From positions 248,001 through 312,000 of the forward strand of contig AP017309.1 in NCBI GenBank assembly GCA_001548435.1: a DNA stretch of 64,000 nucleotides, written 5' to 3'. The position numbers and the translations under genes were made by a program. Shown here one piece after another: positions 34,473 to 43,835 of the stretch. Numbering within the stretch: the stretch's first letter is position 1; the number at the start of each line of letters is the position of its first letter. The DNA is from Leptolyngbya sp. NIES-3755. GTDB taxonomy: Bacteria; Cyanobacteriota; Cyanobacteriia; Leptolyngbyales; Leptolyngbyaceae. The notes beneath the pieces are model-generated. The model saw only the letters and a list, made by a program, of their open reading frames with translations, searched no databases and was not told the DNA's origin.

Positions 34473-35841
34473 ACTTCTCGATCGGACTCGCTTACAGCTT
34501 GCAGGCTGTTACTCGGCAGTCATGGCATTACTATTGGGATTGTCTGGAATCGTCAGTTATCAAGTTTTAGTGCGAGCTTACCTTTACTCAGTGGATCAAG
34601 AGTTACAAGGCATTGCGAAAGCGTTTCACAAAAATCTTGAACAGTATTTAACTGAGCCTGAAAAGATCCCACAAAGGCTAGAGGGAATGTTTCCTGATTT
34701 GTGTCTTGCAAATCGCCCGTGTCCTCAGTTAAGTGGCGGTACAGATAGCTCAGAGAATGCACTTGATCGTAGAATTGCCTCGGTTTATCAAAGCAGCTAT
34801 TATCTACGGTTTGTCAGCCGTTCAGATCAATTATTTGCGACAAGTGGACTACGCTCAGAAGGATTGCCAGAGACTTCTGGAAAACTAGAATGGCAAACGC
34901 TGCAAAATCAAGAAGGTGAACGGTTTCATCAGATATCACTACCGCTTCACACAATTGATCGAGAAGTTTGGGGGTATTTGCAAGTTGGACGATCGCTGCG
35001 AGAAGTCGATCGTCGTCTCGCTGCCCTTCAAAATATGCTGCTGATTGGTTTACCGATTTCAGTTGTGCTGGTAGGGCTTTCAAGCTGGTGGCTCTCTGGG
35101 TTAGCAATGCGACCCATGCAACAGTCTTATCAACAAATGCAGCAATTTACGGCGGATGCGGCGCATGAACTCCGAACACCGATTACCGCAATCTTAGCAA
35201 CGATCGATTCAGTCCTGAGAATGCCAGCGATTAACGAAACCGAATCGCGAGAAGCCTTTACAACACTGGAACGTCAGGTCAGCCGATTTCTGGGAATGGT
35301 CAAAGATTTGCTGCTGCTGTCTCGTTTAGAACAACACACATTGACTTTTCAACCTCAAACACTGTGTTTAAATGATTTGATGTTTGACCTGATCGATGAA
35401 TTTGCAGCCTTAGCAGAAGCATCGAATTTAGCCTTGATCGATCAAATTCAAATCCATAAACCGTTAGAAGTTGTGGCAGATGAGGATCAAATCTATCGTT
35501 TACTGTCTAACTTAGTTATCAATGCAATTCGGTATACTCCTGCGGGAAAAGTCACCCTGAAGCTATATCAAGAGCGCGATCAAGCTGTGGCTCAGGTTCA
35601 AGACACCGGAATTGGAATTGATGCGGAAGATTTGCCGCACGTATTTGATCGCTTTTACCGGGTCAATTCAGATCGATCGCGCAACAGTGGCGGGACAGGT
35701 CTAGGACTCGCGATCGCCAAAGCAATCGTAGAGGCTCATGATGGGAGCATTCAGGTTCAAAGTCAAATCGGTAGCGGCAGTACCTTCACTGTCCGCTTAC
35801 CGCTTAAATCTAGCCGTTCTTTACCGCTCAAGCTTGTCTAG
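34462..35841 (+). CDS. Sensor histidine kinase (RppB/NrsS-like)
   Basis: A 459-residue membrane kinase: TM1 (about 15-38), a periplasmic sensor of about 150 residues with a Cys pair (LCLANRPCPQL), TM2 (about 192-215), a short HAMP-like linker, HisKA with H235 (DAAHELRTPITA) and HATPase_c with N (NLVINAIRYTP), DTGIGI and GGTGLGLAI. The start and layout resemble cyanobacterial RppB/NrsS nickel or redox sensors. It probably senses periplasmic metal and phosphorylates the regulator encoded just upstream. Confidence 0.9.
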   Translation: MRNKLLDRTRLQLAGCYSAVMALLLGLSGIVSYQVLVRAYLYSVDQELQGIAKAFHKNLEQYLTEPEKIPQRLEGMFPDLCLANRPCPQLSGGTDSSENALDRRIASVYQSSYYLRFVSRSDQLFATSGLRSEGLPETSGKLEWQTLQNQEGERFHQISLPLHTIDREVWGYLQVGRSLREVDRRLAALQNMLLIGLPISVVLVGLSSWWLSGLAMRPMQQSYQQMQQFTADAAHELRTPITAILATIDSVLRMPAINETESREAFTTLERQVSRFLGMVKDLLLLSRLEQHTLTFQPQTLCLNDLMFDLIDEFAALAEASNLALIDQIQIHKPLEVVADEDQIYRLLSNLVINAIRYTPAGKVTLKLYQERDQAVAQVQDTGIGIDAEDLPHVFDRFYRVNSDRSRNSGGTGLGLAIAKAIVEAHDGSIQVQSQIGSGSTFTVRLPLKSSRSLPLKLV

Positions 35842-35852
35842 AAGTTCCACCG

Positions 35853-36626
35853 TTACAGTTGTTGAATGTATGCCAGCGTTTCTTGATAGCTTTCTTGGTT
35901 TCCTTGTTGCTGAAATAGCTTTGCAGCCGTTTGCAAATCTTGTAGCGCCGATGTCTTGTTTCCAGTTTGAGCATAGAGCAAACCCCGATTGCCATATGCT
36001 TCTGCTAAGTCTGAATCCACTCGAATGGCTGCGGTAAAATCTGCGATCGCGCCGTTGAAATCTTTGCTTTCAGTTCGTGCTTTCCCTCGGTTATAAAACG
36101 CATCCGCATAGTTCGGACGCAACTTGATCGCTTGAGTCAGATCCGCGATCGCGGACTTCAAATCTCCACGTCCTGCCTGAACTACACCACGAGTATTAAA
36201 TGCTTCGGGATAGTTGGCTTGCAGTCGAATAGCTTGAGTCAGATCGGCATAGGCATTCTGCAAATCACCCATGTCCGATCGCACTTCACCGCGATTGTAG
36301 AGTGCTTTCGGGTTGTTTGGTTCTAGCTTTACAGCTTGCTCGAAATCTGCGATCGCTCGCTGAGGATTGCCAGAATCATGCAGCGCTAATCCGCGATGAA
36401 GATACGCATCGCCGTATTTTGGACTTGCTTGAATCGCTTGAGTGTAGAGTGAGATCGCGCCGGATAAGTCTCCTTGCTGAGCGCGTTGCTTACCCTGATT
36501 TACAAGATTGACGCTCTGAGCGGGCGTTGAGTTCTGCGATCGAGCCGATGCTTGACCAACTGGAGCAAGAACGCTCACACCTGCAATCAAAGCAGAGGTC
36601 AGCATAAATTGATGAATCAAACGCAT
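35853..36626 (-). CDS. Exported tetratricopeptide-repeat protein
   Basis: A 257-residue protein with a signal peptide (about 1-27) and six or so TPR units of 34 residues, each with the A/G-Y-x-N/H-R-G pattern and AIADFTQAI-type helices. TPR arrays mediate protein binding. The ATG at 36626 is preferred over the upstream GTG. It is convergent with the kinase gene, with only 11 bases between stop codons. Periplasmic location is inferred from the signal peptide. Confidence 0.82.
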   Translation of the reverse strand: MRLIHQFMLTSALIAGVSVLAPVGQASARSQNSTPAQSVNLVNQGKQRAQQGDLSGAISLYTQAIQASPKYGDAYLHRGLALHDSGNPQRAIADFEQAVKLEPNNPKALYNRGEVRSDMGDLQNAYADLTQAIRLQANYPEAFNTRGVVQAGRGDLKSAIADLTQAIKLRPNYADAFYNRGKARTESKDFNGAIADFTAAIRVDSDLAEAYGNRGLLYAQTGNKTSALQDLQTAAKLFQQQGNQESYQETLAYIQQL

Positions 36627-36839
36627 AAGTTTCACAATCACAACACCAGAATTCTAGAAAGAATCAAGACGATGCGCCGCAATTTCGGAATTTACAGAGT
36701 AAAGTTTCATAAAGTTTATAAAGTTCAGCATTAATTCTGTCGTTCTTAAGGAACGTATTCCAAGGCAACTTGGATATGTTGAGTCTGTCGCTGCCTTAGT
36801 TCTGGCGATAAATAAGAAAGTTTACTCAGCGATACGTTT

Positions 36840-36856
36840 TTTCATCGTTCTTTCAT
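36840..36856 (+). promoter_or_regulatory. TTTCAT-N5-TTTCAT box and promoter
   Basis: Hexamers at 36840 and 36851, then GATAAATAT at the -10 distance. It precedes the small secreted protein at 36906. Confidence 0.75.
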
Positions 36857-36905
36857 TCGCAGAAGGCAAACTGATAAATATCATCCTAAATAGAGGACAG
36901 CACAC

Positions 36906-37265
36906 ATGAATCAGTTAATCACTGCGGCATCAATGTTAGTTGCAACATCCATTGTTTCAGTAGGTGCTGCGATTGCAAGTCCGCTCACCGTTAGCGGTCA
37001 GCCTGCGGTCTGGAGATTCGGTCAGTCCCGAACAATTCAAGCTAAACCAATAGCTCAACCTACGTTAGATACTCAAGATTCTAAGCCCCAAGCTGCGGTT
37101 GACAAAGGCGAAGTAAAATCGATCGACGAGGCTCCTGCTGCTCCTATTTCCCAATCAAACTCCTGTAGAGGTGATGCTGCCTCTGCAACGCCGCCTGTTG
37201 TGAACAACCCGCATCATCTTCGCAATGTAGTATGGCGCAATGCAAGAATGGCTTGTACTCGATAA
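36906..37265 (+). CDS. Small secreted protein of unknown function
   Basis: A 119-residue protein with a signal peptide (about 1-25, cleavage near AIASP). The mature part is hydrophilic, with two Cys (NSCRGD and MACTR), one near each end of the last third, and a HHLRNVVWRNARMACTR tail. No family recognised. It is preceded by a TTTCAT promoter, so it belongs to the regulon and may be a periplasmic metal-stress protein. The Cys pair could form a disulfide. Confidence 0.6.
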   Translation: MNQLITAASMLVATSIVSVGAAIASPLTVSGQPAVWRFGQSRTIQAKPIAQPTLDTQDSKPQAAVDKGEVKSIDEAPAAPISQSNSCRGDAASATPPVVNNPHHLRNVVWRNARMACTR

Positions 37266-37291
37266 TTTTTTCAACATTGATCTGAGCTTAC

Positions 37292-37316
37292 ATCCCTGAA
37301 GTCTGACTTTAGGGAT
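37292..37316 (+). terminator. Hairpin between convergent genes
   Basis: ATCCCTGAA and TTTAGGGAT pair around a short loop and are followed by TTTT. It overlaps the last codons of the leftward CDF pseudogene. Confidence 0.5.
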
Positions 37317-38258
37317 TTTGCATTTCATCTCCCGATGTTCGCTCTAAAGTTTGATCCGCCCAAGACGTGGGATCTTCTAATGGCTCTAGATGAGTAATGA
37401 CATGAGTTCCGGGAAGCATTTGCGCGATCGCTAATTCAAGTTCCTCACACAACTCATGCCCATGCCGTACTGTCCAGTCTCCAGGAACTAAAACGTGAAA
37501 AGATACAAAGCGACGCGATCCCGCAACCCGCGTTAGTAGTGCGTGAAATTGAATGCCGTTCTCTTGATAAGGGATGAGCCGATCCATGATCAGTTGTTGG
37601 TCATGAGCAGGCAGTGATCGATCGAGCAATCCTGATCCGGTTTCGCGCAGCAATTGAAATCCTGCCCAAATGATGTTTGCAGCCACAATCAGCGCAATGA
37701 TCGGATCGAGAACCAGCCATCCGGTTAACTTCACAACCAAGATACCGATCACGACTCCGGCTGAAGTCCAAACATCGGTGAGTAAGTGATGGGCATCGGC
37801 TCGTAGGGTAATCGATCGCAATCGTCGTCCAGCTCGCAGCAAGACGAAAGCAACACCGCCATTAATTGCAGTTGCCGCCAATGACAATGCAAGTCCCAAT
37901 CCGACTTGCTCGATCGGTTGGGGATCAAACAGTCTTCCCCAAGCCGCGTTGCCTTCGGCACAGCAAAGCTGCCCGCGATACTCACCGCAGCGACCATAAT
38001 CAAAGCACTTTCCAAACCGCTCGAAAAATACTCGGCTTTGGAATGTCCAAAAGCGTGTTCAGCATCCGGTGGTTTCGCAGCAAAGGAAAGCGCCCAAAAG
38101 CCAACCAGTGCGGCAATCAGATTAATGCACGATTCCAGCGCATCTGACAGCAACCCAACTGAGCCAGTGAGGAAGTAAGCCGATGCTTTTAGCGCGATCG
38201 TCACAATCGCAGCCACGATCGACAACACAATGTAGGAACGGGCAGATTTTGAACTCAT
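37309..38258 (-). pseudogene. CDF-family exporter gene broken by a 26-bp insertion
   Basis: The gene encodes a cation diffusion facilitator, with the N-terminal half in one frame (TM2 [12 protein letters not shown]) and the C-terminal half in another (TM5 [13 protein letters not shown]). Removing 26 bases at 37948-37973 restores an open frame of 308 codons reading [20 protein letters not shown] across the joint. The metal sites D-x3-E/D and H-x3-D are present. It lies 34 bases after an ArsR repressor gene and was presumably controlled by it. As it stands it should make only a truncated N-terminal product. Confidence 0.85.
37948..37973. repeat. 26-bp inserted repeat element
   Basis: The inserted sequence begins GTTGCCTTCGGCACAGC and ends AAAGCTGCC. 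It contains the palindrome TGCCGAAGGCA-like core seen in very small dispersed repeats of cyanobacteria. Its removal exactly repairs the CDF frame. Confidence 0.65.
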
Positions 38259-38292
38259 GCGTGAATTTTATCGTGAGATTTGCCTGCAAAAA

Positions 38293-38694
38293 TCAAGCTT
38301 CTGGCTCATCTAAATGCTCGACCACTTCCCGATATAAATTCACCACATGATGATCTGCCAAACGATAATAGATATTTCGTCCTTCCCGACGGTAATTCAC
38401 TAGCCGCATTGCTCTCAGCGCTCTAAGCTGGTGCGACACAGCCGATTCGCCCATCTTTACGACCACTGCCAAATCACACACACAGAGTTCCTGTAAAGCC
38501 AAAGCAGACAGAATTCGGAGTCGATTCGGGTCTGCCAGCACGGTAAAGAATTCTGCCATGCGCTGTGCCTGTGAAGTAGACAATACTGCTTGTTGCACCT
38601 GACGCACATTCTCTAAATGCACTAAATGAGTTTCACAACTGGGTGCATCAATCTTTTGAGAACGTGGCTTGTTAGAAGAGTTAGACTTGCTCAT
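38293..38694 (-). CDS. ArsR/SmtB-family metal-sensing repressor, second copy
   Basis: A 133-residue paralogue of the regulator at 14440. It keeps ELCVCDLAV (helix 3 Cys site), [11 protein letters not shown] (recognition helix) and [15 protein letters not shown] (helix 5 zinc site). The start MSKSNSSNK is chosen because the first paralogue begins MSKLSQSS. The upstream frame extension is not conserved. It should regulate itself and the CDF gene downstream, now broken. I did not find a perfect operator upstream. Confidence 0.9.
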   Translation of the reverse strand: MSKSNSSNKPRSQKIDAPSCETHLVHLENVRQVQQAVLSTSQAQRMAEFFTVLADPNRLRILSALALQELCVCDLAVVVKMGESAVSHQLRALRAMRLVNYRREGRNIYYRLADHHVVNLYREVVEHLDEPEA

Positions 38695-38779
38695 ATACTG
38701 GGGCACTAAGACTGGAATCACAGATTGAATCTTCAGTATACGCAAGGAATGGGAATCATTCTTATCGATGAGCAGTCGT

Positions 38780-40450
38780 TCAGAGTGCGAGGTTTAAGTC
38801 TGAGCTACAGAATTGCCCGAATGTCGAATCCATCGAGGAATTGATGGCTGCGCCACGCTTCGCAAGCGATTCACTATCTCGCCCGGATGCGCTGTGAGCC
38901 TGTAAAGCTTGAAACCAAGACAGCGCTTCCGCCGTCAGAATCGGGTCGCCAGATGCGAGATACTGCTGCACTCGCTCGATTTGGTGTGTACTCACGGTTT
39001 GGTGCGGCAGCACTATTTGCATTGCCATCTGAACAACAGCTTGCCAGGTTTCAGAATCAATCGAGCCAGGTAGAGTGATGAAATCGGTCTTTGTACAGCT
39101 TGCTTGCGCTGAAGAATTACCGCCATTACCAGATAATAAGCTTGGAGAAGCGTTGACCGCATTTTTAACACAAACCTGCTGCTGAGTGATGCTCGATGTT
39201 TCAGATTCAATCGTTAAGAACTGGGGATGCCAAAGATCTTTGTGACGATACAATGATCCGCCTCCAATTCGATATTCCAGCAGTTTCTTGAATCGTTCAG
39301 TTGCTCCACTCGGTAGAGAGGCATTGTTCAACAAGTCCGCGATCGCATTCCGAATCTTCGATCGTGCTGATTCTGATTGCTGTTGATTCCAATTAGGAAG
39401 CTCCTCGGTTTGACGGTCACGATCGCATTCTTTGATTTGAGCTTTGTATTTTCCATGCGCGTCTCCATAGTGAAAGTAATGACTGGCTTCAACACACCGC
39501 GCCCATTCTGCGGCTCGATGCTCAATTTCATGCTGATGGCGACACCAATCCGTGTAACCGGGAAGAGATCGTGACACTCGGATAATTTCATCGACAAGGG
39601 CAGATCCTGTTAACGGGGTTCCACCCGCAGTCACATGATGGAAAACATATGATCGCATTGCAATGCGTCCGAGTAATCGATTTGTTTGTCCGGGTCCTGT
39701 CCAACCCAGTTCGATTTCTACATTCAAATCATTGAGGTATTTATCTGCTTTGCCAGAGATACGAAAGCGATGTCTGCGAAATTGTTTTAACACTCGTTTG
39801 ATTGCGTCGGAGTCGATCGTGTTGCGCGATCGTGTCATATTCCAATGCTGGATGAAAATCGTGCGATCGCTCCACACTGGTTGAAAGTCAGCGTTGAGCA
39901 AGTAGGAACCGATTTGCAGCGGCAGTCGATGAGCATTAAACAAACTAAAGCTGCCATCGTTGCGATACGGTTTGGGATTTGGGAAGAGTTCAAGTTGTCC
40001 GGGCTGAATGAGAAATCCAGCATTTTCGAGCAGAACGGAAAGCGCGATCGACAACTGCCAAGAACTTTGAGCGTCTTCAAACGGCAGATACAAATGCAGT
40101 CCGCCGCTATAGCTTGAAGTACAAGCGAGATAATCGACGAGTCCTAGTGGTTCTAAACTGCTGATGATTCGTGCGATCGCAAACGGATCTCGTTTGGGAT
40201 GAAAAGCGCTACCTGCATCGATATCGAGCATTACGTATTGAGTTTTCGCTCCGAACCGCACACCGTAGAGATAAGAGCCTTGATTGATGTGACGATCTGA
40301 CAGTGGGTAGCATCGCTCGGTTTGCCATTCTACAGAGCGCTGTGGAGGTGCGTGTTCCGCCCAGATGAAATCGTAGCGGTGAGGAAACAGGGCAAAGAAA
40401 GAATGCTGTTGTTCCGAAACAAACTGGAAATTAGTTAAACAATCTTGCAT
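38780..40450 (-). CDS. Primase-polymerase-like plasmid replication protein
   Basis: A 556-residue protein. Residues 72-124 show the AEP/prim-pol pattern: hydrophobic strand then D76-I-D78 ([10 protein letters not shown]), and [12 protein letters not shown] with conserved His119. The C-terminal half is polar with no known domain. Its start faces the iteron array, the usual place for a replication primase on cyanobacterial plasmids. The ATG at 40450 is chosen; the longer frame adds 20 residues of doubtful quality. A short palindromic repeat (TGCGCCACGCTTCGCAAGCG near 38848) lies in the last 35 codons, so the C-terminus may be altered. Confidence 0.65.
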   Translation of the reverse strand: MQDCLTNFQFVSEQQHSFFALFPHRYDFIWAEHAPPQRSVEWQTERCYPLSDRHINQGSYLYGVRFGAKTQYVMLDIDAGSAFHPKRDPFAIARIISSLEPLGLVDYLACTSSYSGGLHLYLPFEDAQSSWQLSIALSVLLENAGFLIQPGQLELFPNPKPYRNDGSFSLFNAHRLPLQIGSYLLNADFQPVWSDRTIFIQHWNMTRSRNTIDSDAIKRVLKQFRRHRFRISGKADKYLNDLNVEIELGWTGPGQTNRLLGRIAMRSYVFHHVTAGGTPLTGSALVDEIIRVSRSLPGYTDWCRHQHEIEHRAAEWARCVEASHYFHYGDAHGKYKAQIKECDRDRQTEELPNWNQQQSESARSKIRNAIADLLNNASLPSGATERFKKLLEYRIGGGSLYRHKDLWHPQFLTIESETSSITQQQVCVKNAVNASPSLLSGNGGNSSAQASCTKTDFITLPGSIDSETWQAVVQMAMQIVLPHQTVSTHQIERVQQYLASGDPILTAEALSWFQALQAHSASGRDSESLAKRGAAINSSMDSTFGQFCSSDLNLAL

Positions 40451-40594
40451 GGGAATCCAACACAACAAACAGAACGATGTGCTGGAAGTGTAGTACCCTA
40501 GTTCTGACAATTTGAGGGTTACAGTCTGATCAATCTAATTGATCTGATCAAGCTTGTAACGATCTTGCAATAGCTTTCTATAAAAGAACTCCAG

Positions 40595-41220
40595 AATTTT
40601 GATGTCACGGGAATAGGAAAAAATGTCACAGCTTTGGGAGCATCATGTCACTGCAAGAGGAGTATCATGTCCCACCCAAAGGATTAAATGTCACCGCAGG
40701 GGGAAGTAATTTAGACAGCTTTTGTAACTCTACTGCTTGCAAAGTTCAGAGAACAAGGGTTACAGCAAGGTTACAACTAAAATGTTAAAGTCACAGCTTG
40801 GGGAGGCTTGAACTGGCGAGAATTGCTTGAAACTCAATAATCATAACGGTTACATTCAGCGTCTCTACGAGGTTACAAACTTGCAAGTGGCTTAAACTGC
40901 CAAAACTATAGTTTCCTACTTGAAGTCACGACAAGGGGAAACAGTGTCATCGCTGGGGGAGCCTATAACAGCAACAAAACTTGCTGAAGCCGCCAACTGG
41001 TGATGGTTACAAGCAAGTTACTGAGTCTGTAACCCATTCAGGTTCTGAACTAGGTTACAAGCTGAAGATGGCTCTGAGTGAAGTCATGACAAGGGGGGAT
41101 GATGTCATCACTGAGGGAGTCTGCTACAACGATAAAATTAGCTGAAACCGCGAGCTTACAGTGGTTACAGGCAAGTTACTGATTTCGTAACTCATTCGGG
41201 TTCTGAACTGGCTACAGATT
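40595..41220. repeat. Iteron array, likely plasmid replication origin
   Basis: Ten copies of a GTCAC/T-N6-8-GGGGA element start at 40604, 40625, 40647, 40669, 40690, 40790, 40925, 40946, 41083 and 41104. Five are spaced 21-22 bp (two helical turns), and the last four form two pairs 21 bp apart. GGTTACA motifs recur between them. A diverged tandem duplication of about 158 bp covers 40921-41078 and 41079-41220. There is no coding frame. Flanked by the primase-like and Rep-like genes, this is the best origin candidate. Confidence 0.82.
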
Positions 41221-42810
41221 GAGTAGACTGTGTAAAACTTCTTGATCCTTCTCGACTACGCGCCGTCGATCGCTCTCGACCAGTTTGACCCAACTAACAC
41301 TTTTACCCATTTTTGCGGCTAGATCCGCCTGTGTCCAATTCAGTGACTGCCTTGCCGTTTTAATCACTTCTCCGGTCAAAGCAGCCGAGATGGTGAGATT
41401 GAGTAAGGTAGCATCGGCTGAATGCCCGATCGAATCAATTCTTGAATTCGACAGCAACTTCGTTTTTTCAATCCGTCGTGCCTCCATTTCATCGAGGCAG
41501 TCCTGAATTTCCGATGGGAGATGAAACGTCAACTTTGCTCCAAACCAATATCTTGAAAGATAATTATCGGGTAGACATTTTGAGCCAAGTAGCCGTTGAT
41601 TGCGCTCTTTGGTGTCTAGGGTGGCAAGTTCGTCGGGTAAGCTCCAAACTGGGCGTAACCACAAGGGATATGTTGTCTGGTCAAAATCAATTTCGACTCT
41701 CAGGCTGTCTTTTAGCGTTAGAAGGGCATTGTCGATCGATTCCCGCAGCTTCCAGGCATAACGACGATCGTTTAAGGCTTTGTCAATGTCATTCATCGGC
41801 AGAATGCTTTCGATCAAGCTTTGAATCGTGTAGGTTCCATTTGGACGAGCACGGCTGTTTTGAATGAGGTACAGTGCCATGCTCGTTGCCAACTTGCGGC
41901 GATGCGGGTCGATATCAAAGACCTGTCGGGGAATCAATCCATACTGATACAGCGCTTTTCGCTGTTGAGCGCCTTGGCGATTGAGAAAATTTTGAGTCCA
42001 GAGTCCCGGTTGCACTCGAATCACCACTTCATCGATGCTTTCGCGAGGTTCTGCATCTTCTGTTGATTCGTCGAGATTCGGTTGAATATATTCTTGAATG
42101 CTGACAATCCAGAGCAAGCTTCGTTCTCGCACGCATAAATCCAGATCCCCTTCAAACCAGTGAATGATTGCGCCAAGTGTTCCAACCACCCAGGCGAGTT
42201 CTGCGATCGCTTTGAGTTTTTGCGACTTGTTAAACTTGTTGCTGTTATGAATCTTCAGCGTCTTAATTAAGTCGGTTCCACGCAGATAAAAAGGCTCCTT
42301 CCACGGCTCAGATTGCAGTGCAGCATAAGTAGCAAAGACCGCATGAAGACGGGCTGCCATCACTCCATACTGTGCAAGGATTTCTCGTTCTGCTTGCGAG
42401 GTGACAAATTCAGCTTGATCCTTGTGATTGTTTAGAACTGAGAATTCGATATAACGCCCTTTGCCAAAATGTCGCTGGAAGTATAGGCGATTTTGGCTGT
42501 ATTCACTCCAGTCGGGCGGTTTGAGAAAAGCTTGAGTTGCACTAATAATTGGGGCACTGGTTGCAATCATCTCGATCGGCTTGTTGGTGAACAGCGGCGG
42601 CTCAGTGCGCGGGAGATTGCGTGGTTTGCGAATTTGCTTCCTCACACTCTGCGGAGTTTTTGGAGTGGTCGCAACGACGATGCCTTCAGCAAACGATGAA
42701 GATACTACTATCTCATCGGGCGGTAACACTTCAACTTCTGTAATCTCAAGCTGTTCCGGTGTAGCTGGAGAGGTTAAATGAGTTGATTTAGCTCGTTTGG
42801 ATCGCGGCAT
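41212..42810 (-). CDS. Rep-like plasmid replication initiator with C-terminal HTH
   Basis: A 532-residue protein. The first 100 residues are basic and disordered, the middle (100-450) has no motif I know but looks like a globular winged-helix replication protein, and the end is a clear XRE-type helix-turn-helix (TARQSLNWTQADLAAKMGKS, then VSWVKLVESDRR). It ends next to the iteron array and is transcribed toward it. Placement and HTH support an iteron-binding initiator. A general regulator is the alternative. Confidence 0.6.
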   Translation of the reverse strand: MPRSKRAKSTHLTSPATPEQLEITEVEVLPPDEIVVSSSFAEGIVVATTPKTPQSVRKQIRKPRNLPRTEPPLFTNKPIEMIATSAPIISATQAFLKPPDWSEYSQNRLYFQRHFGKGRYIEFSVLNNHKDQAEFVTSQAEREILAQYGVMAARLHAVFATYAALQSEPWKEPFYLRGTDLIKTLKIHNSNKFNKSQKLKAIAELAWVVGTLGAIIHWFEGDLDLCVRERSLLWIVSIQEYIQPNLDESTEDAEPRESIDEVVIRVQPGLWTQNFLNRQGAQQRKALYQYGLIPRQVFDIDPHRRKLATSMALYLIQNSRARPNGTYTIQSLIESILPMNDIDKALNDRRYAWKLRESIDNALLTLKDSLRVEIDFDQTTYPLWLRPVWSLPDELATLDTKERNQRLLGSKCLPDNYLSRYWFGAKLTFHLPSEIQDCLDEMEARRIEKTKLLSNSRIDSIGHSADATLLNLTISAALTGEVIKTARQSLNWTQADLAAKMGKSVSWVKLVESDRRRVVEKDQEVLHSLLNL

Positions 42811-43085
42811 AAGAGTTGCCTGAAGTTAGGGAGTTTGAAGTTTGGAAGGGTTTTTAGAGAGTCGTTTTTGCACAGTTTGTCGAGTAGACCCGCAGAGAGT
42901 TGCAAGAAGTTTATACGGTGACTAAGAGGTTGTCAAATGTGGTTTCCTCGTGAATGGAAAGCGATCGAACACCTTACAGCGGAAATGCTTCATGCTTCCC
43001 TAAGTCGAAATTATGCAAAGTTAATCGCGCTTTGAAAAGTGTAGCTCTTGCCTAGATTCCTTCAGTTCGCAGTCGGTTCGTTTGA

Positions 43086-43121
43086 TTTTCGACATGATAC
43101 GATTTTTCGTCATATCGAAAT
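43086..43121. promoter_or_regulatory. 36-bp inverted-repeat operator, copy A
   Basis: TTTTCGACATGA at the left and TCATATCGAAAT at the right, with a 12-base centre. It is one of three copies with exactly 36 bp overall length. Confidence 0.65.
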
Positions 43122-43187
43122 CAGGATTCGTATGGGGGCTTAAAATCTAACTCGAAGCATTACGTTCTAAATAGACAATGAATTGCG

Positions 43188-43223
43188 TTTTCGATACTAT
43201 TAGAAAATGAATCATATCGAAAA
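43188..43223 (+). promoter_or_regulatory. 36-bp inverted-repeat operator, copy B
   Basis: TTTTCGATACTA and TCATATCGAAAA with the same 36-bp span. It covers the start codon of the gene at 43207, so a bound protein would block both promoter exit and translation start. Confidence 0.68.
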
Positions 43224-43581
43224 AATTTCTTCAAGCCCTTATTTAGAAGCCGAACGTCGCCGCCTGCTCGACGCGATCGCAGAGGTTCGCAAATCCGGCG
43301 AAGTTGCCCCTGCGTATTATTGGCTCTCACTGCAAGTCGATACTAAAAATGGCAGGACTTACGAATATATCAAGCTCAACGTCAAGAAACCAGAAGATAC
43401 AAAAGTCAAAGCACGATCGCTCGGTAAACCGGGAAGTGAGCGACATCGGGAATGGCAACAGGCTTTAGCACGTCGAGATACGATCGCCGAATTAGAGCAG
43501 CAGATCAAAATGGTGGAAGATTTGATTGATCGGCAGAAGGCACGATCGCTGATCGTTAATCTTCAAGCACTTAACTCTTGA
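43207..43581 (+). CDS. Small hypothetical plasmid protein
   Basis: A 124-residue soluble protein: an N-terminal helix, a central strand-rich part (YYWLSLQVDTKNGRTYEYIK), and a C-terminal charged helix likely to form a coiled coil (TIAELEQQIKMVEDLIDRQK). It lacks catalytic motifs. Its first codons lie inside copy B of the 36-bp operator, suggesting tight regulation, perhaps by itself or a replication protein. A decayed duplicate of its promoter and first codons lies at 45222. Similar small proteins near cyanobacterial plasmid origins exist as far as I recall. Function unknown. Confidence 0.6.
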   Translation: MNHIEKISSSPYLEAERRRLLDAIAEVRKSGEVAPAYYWLSLQVDTKNGRTYEYIKLNVKKPEDTKVKARSLGKPGSERHREWQQALARRDTIAELEQQIKMVEDLIDRQKARSLIVNLQALNS

Positions 43582-43807
43582 TCCATTTCAAATCTCAGTG
43601 TGACTGCATTGCTATGGCGGATTCCAACAAACAGTCAATCAATTCGGTAGGACTCAAAACCGGGAATAGCACTACACGATCGCGTCTCGATAAGGCTCTC
43701 TGATGGTGGGTAAGGGTATAGAGAATTGCTGCCGCAATTCATCAGTAAATAATACATCCGTTTGCTTTTGGTGTATTGTGGGGAATCTTTTGATCAACCC
43801 CATCTAC
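43582..43807 (+). other. Intergenic stretch with a small hairpin
   Basis: No gene is visible. GAATTGC (43723) and GCAATTC (43734) form a short hairpin. Otherwise I see nothing notable up to the palindrome at 43808. Confidence 0.4.
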
Positions 43808-43824
43808 TGACGGCAGTGCCGTCA
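43808..43824 (+). promoter_or_regulatory. Perfect palindrome at the ribosome-site position
   Basis: TGACGGCA and TGCCGTCA pair perfectly around one G, 11 bases before the ATG at 43836. It could hide the ribosome site or serve as an operator. Confidence 0.5.
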
Positions 43825-43835
43825 TCGAATTGCTA

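Noticed and set aside
39328-39597. Antisense frames over the primase-like gene
   Set aside because: They lack ribosome sites and motifs and mirror the real frame.
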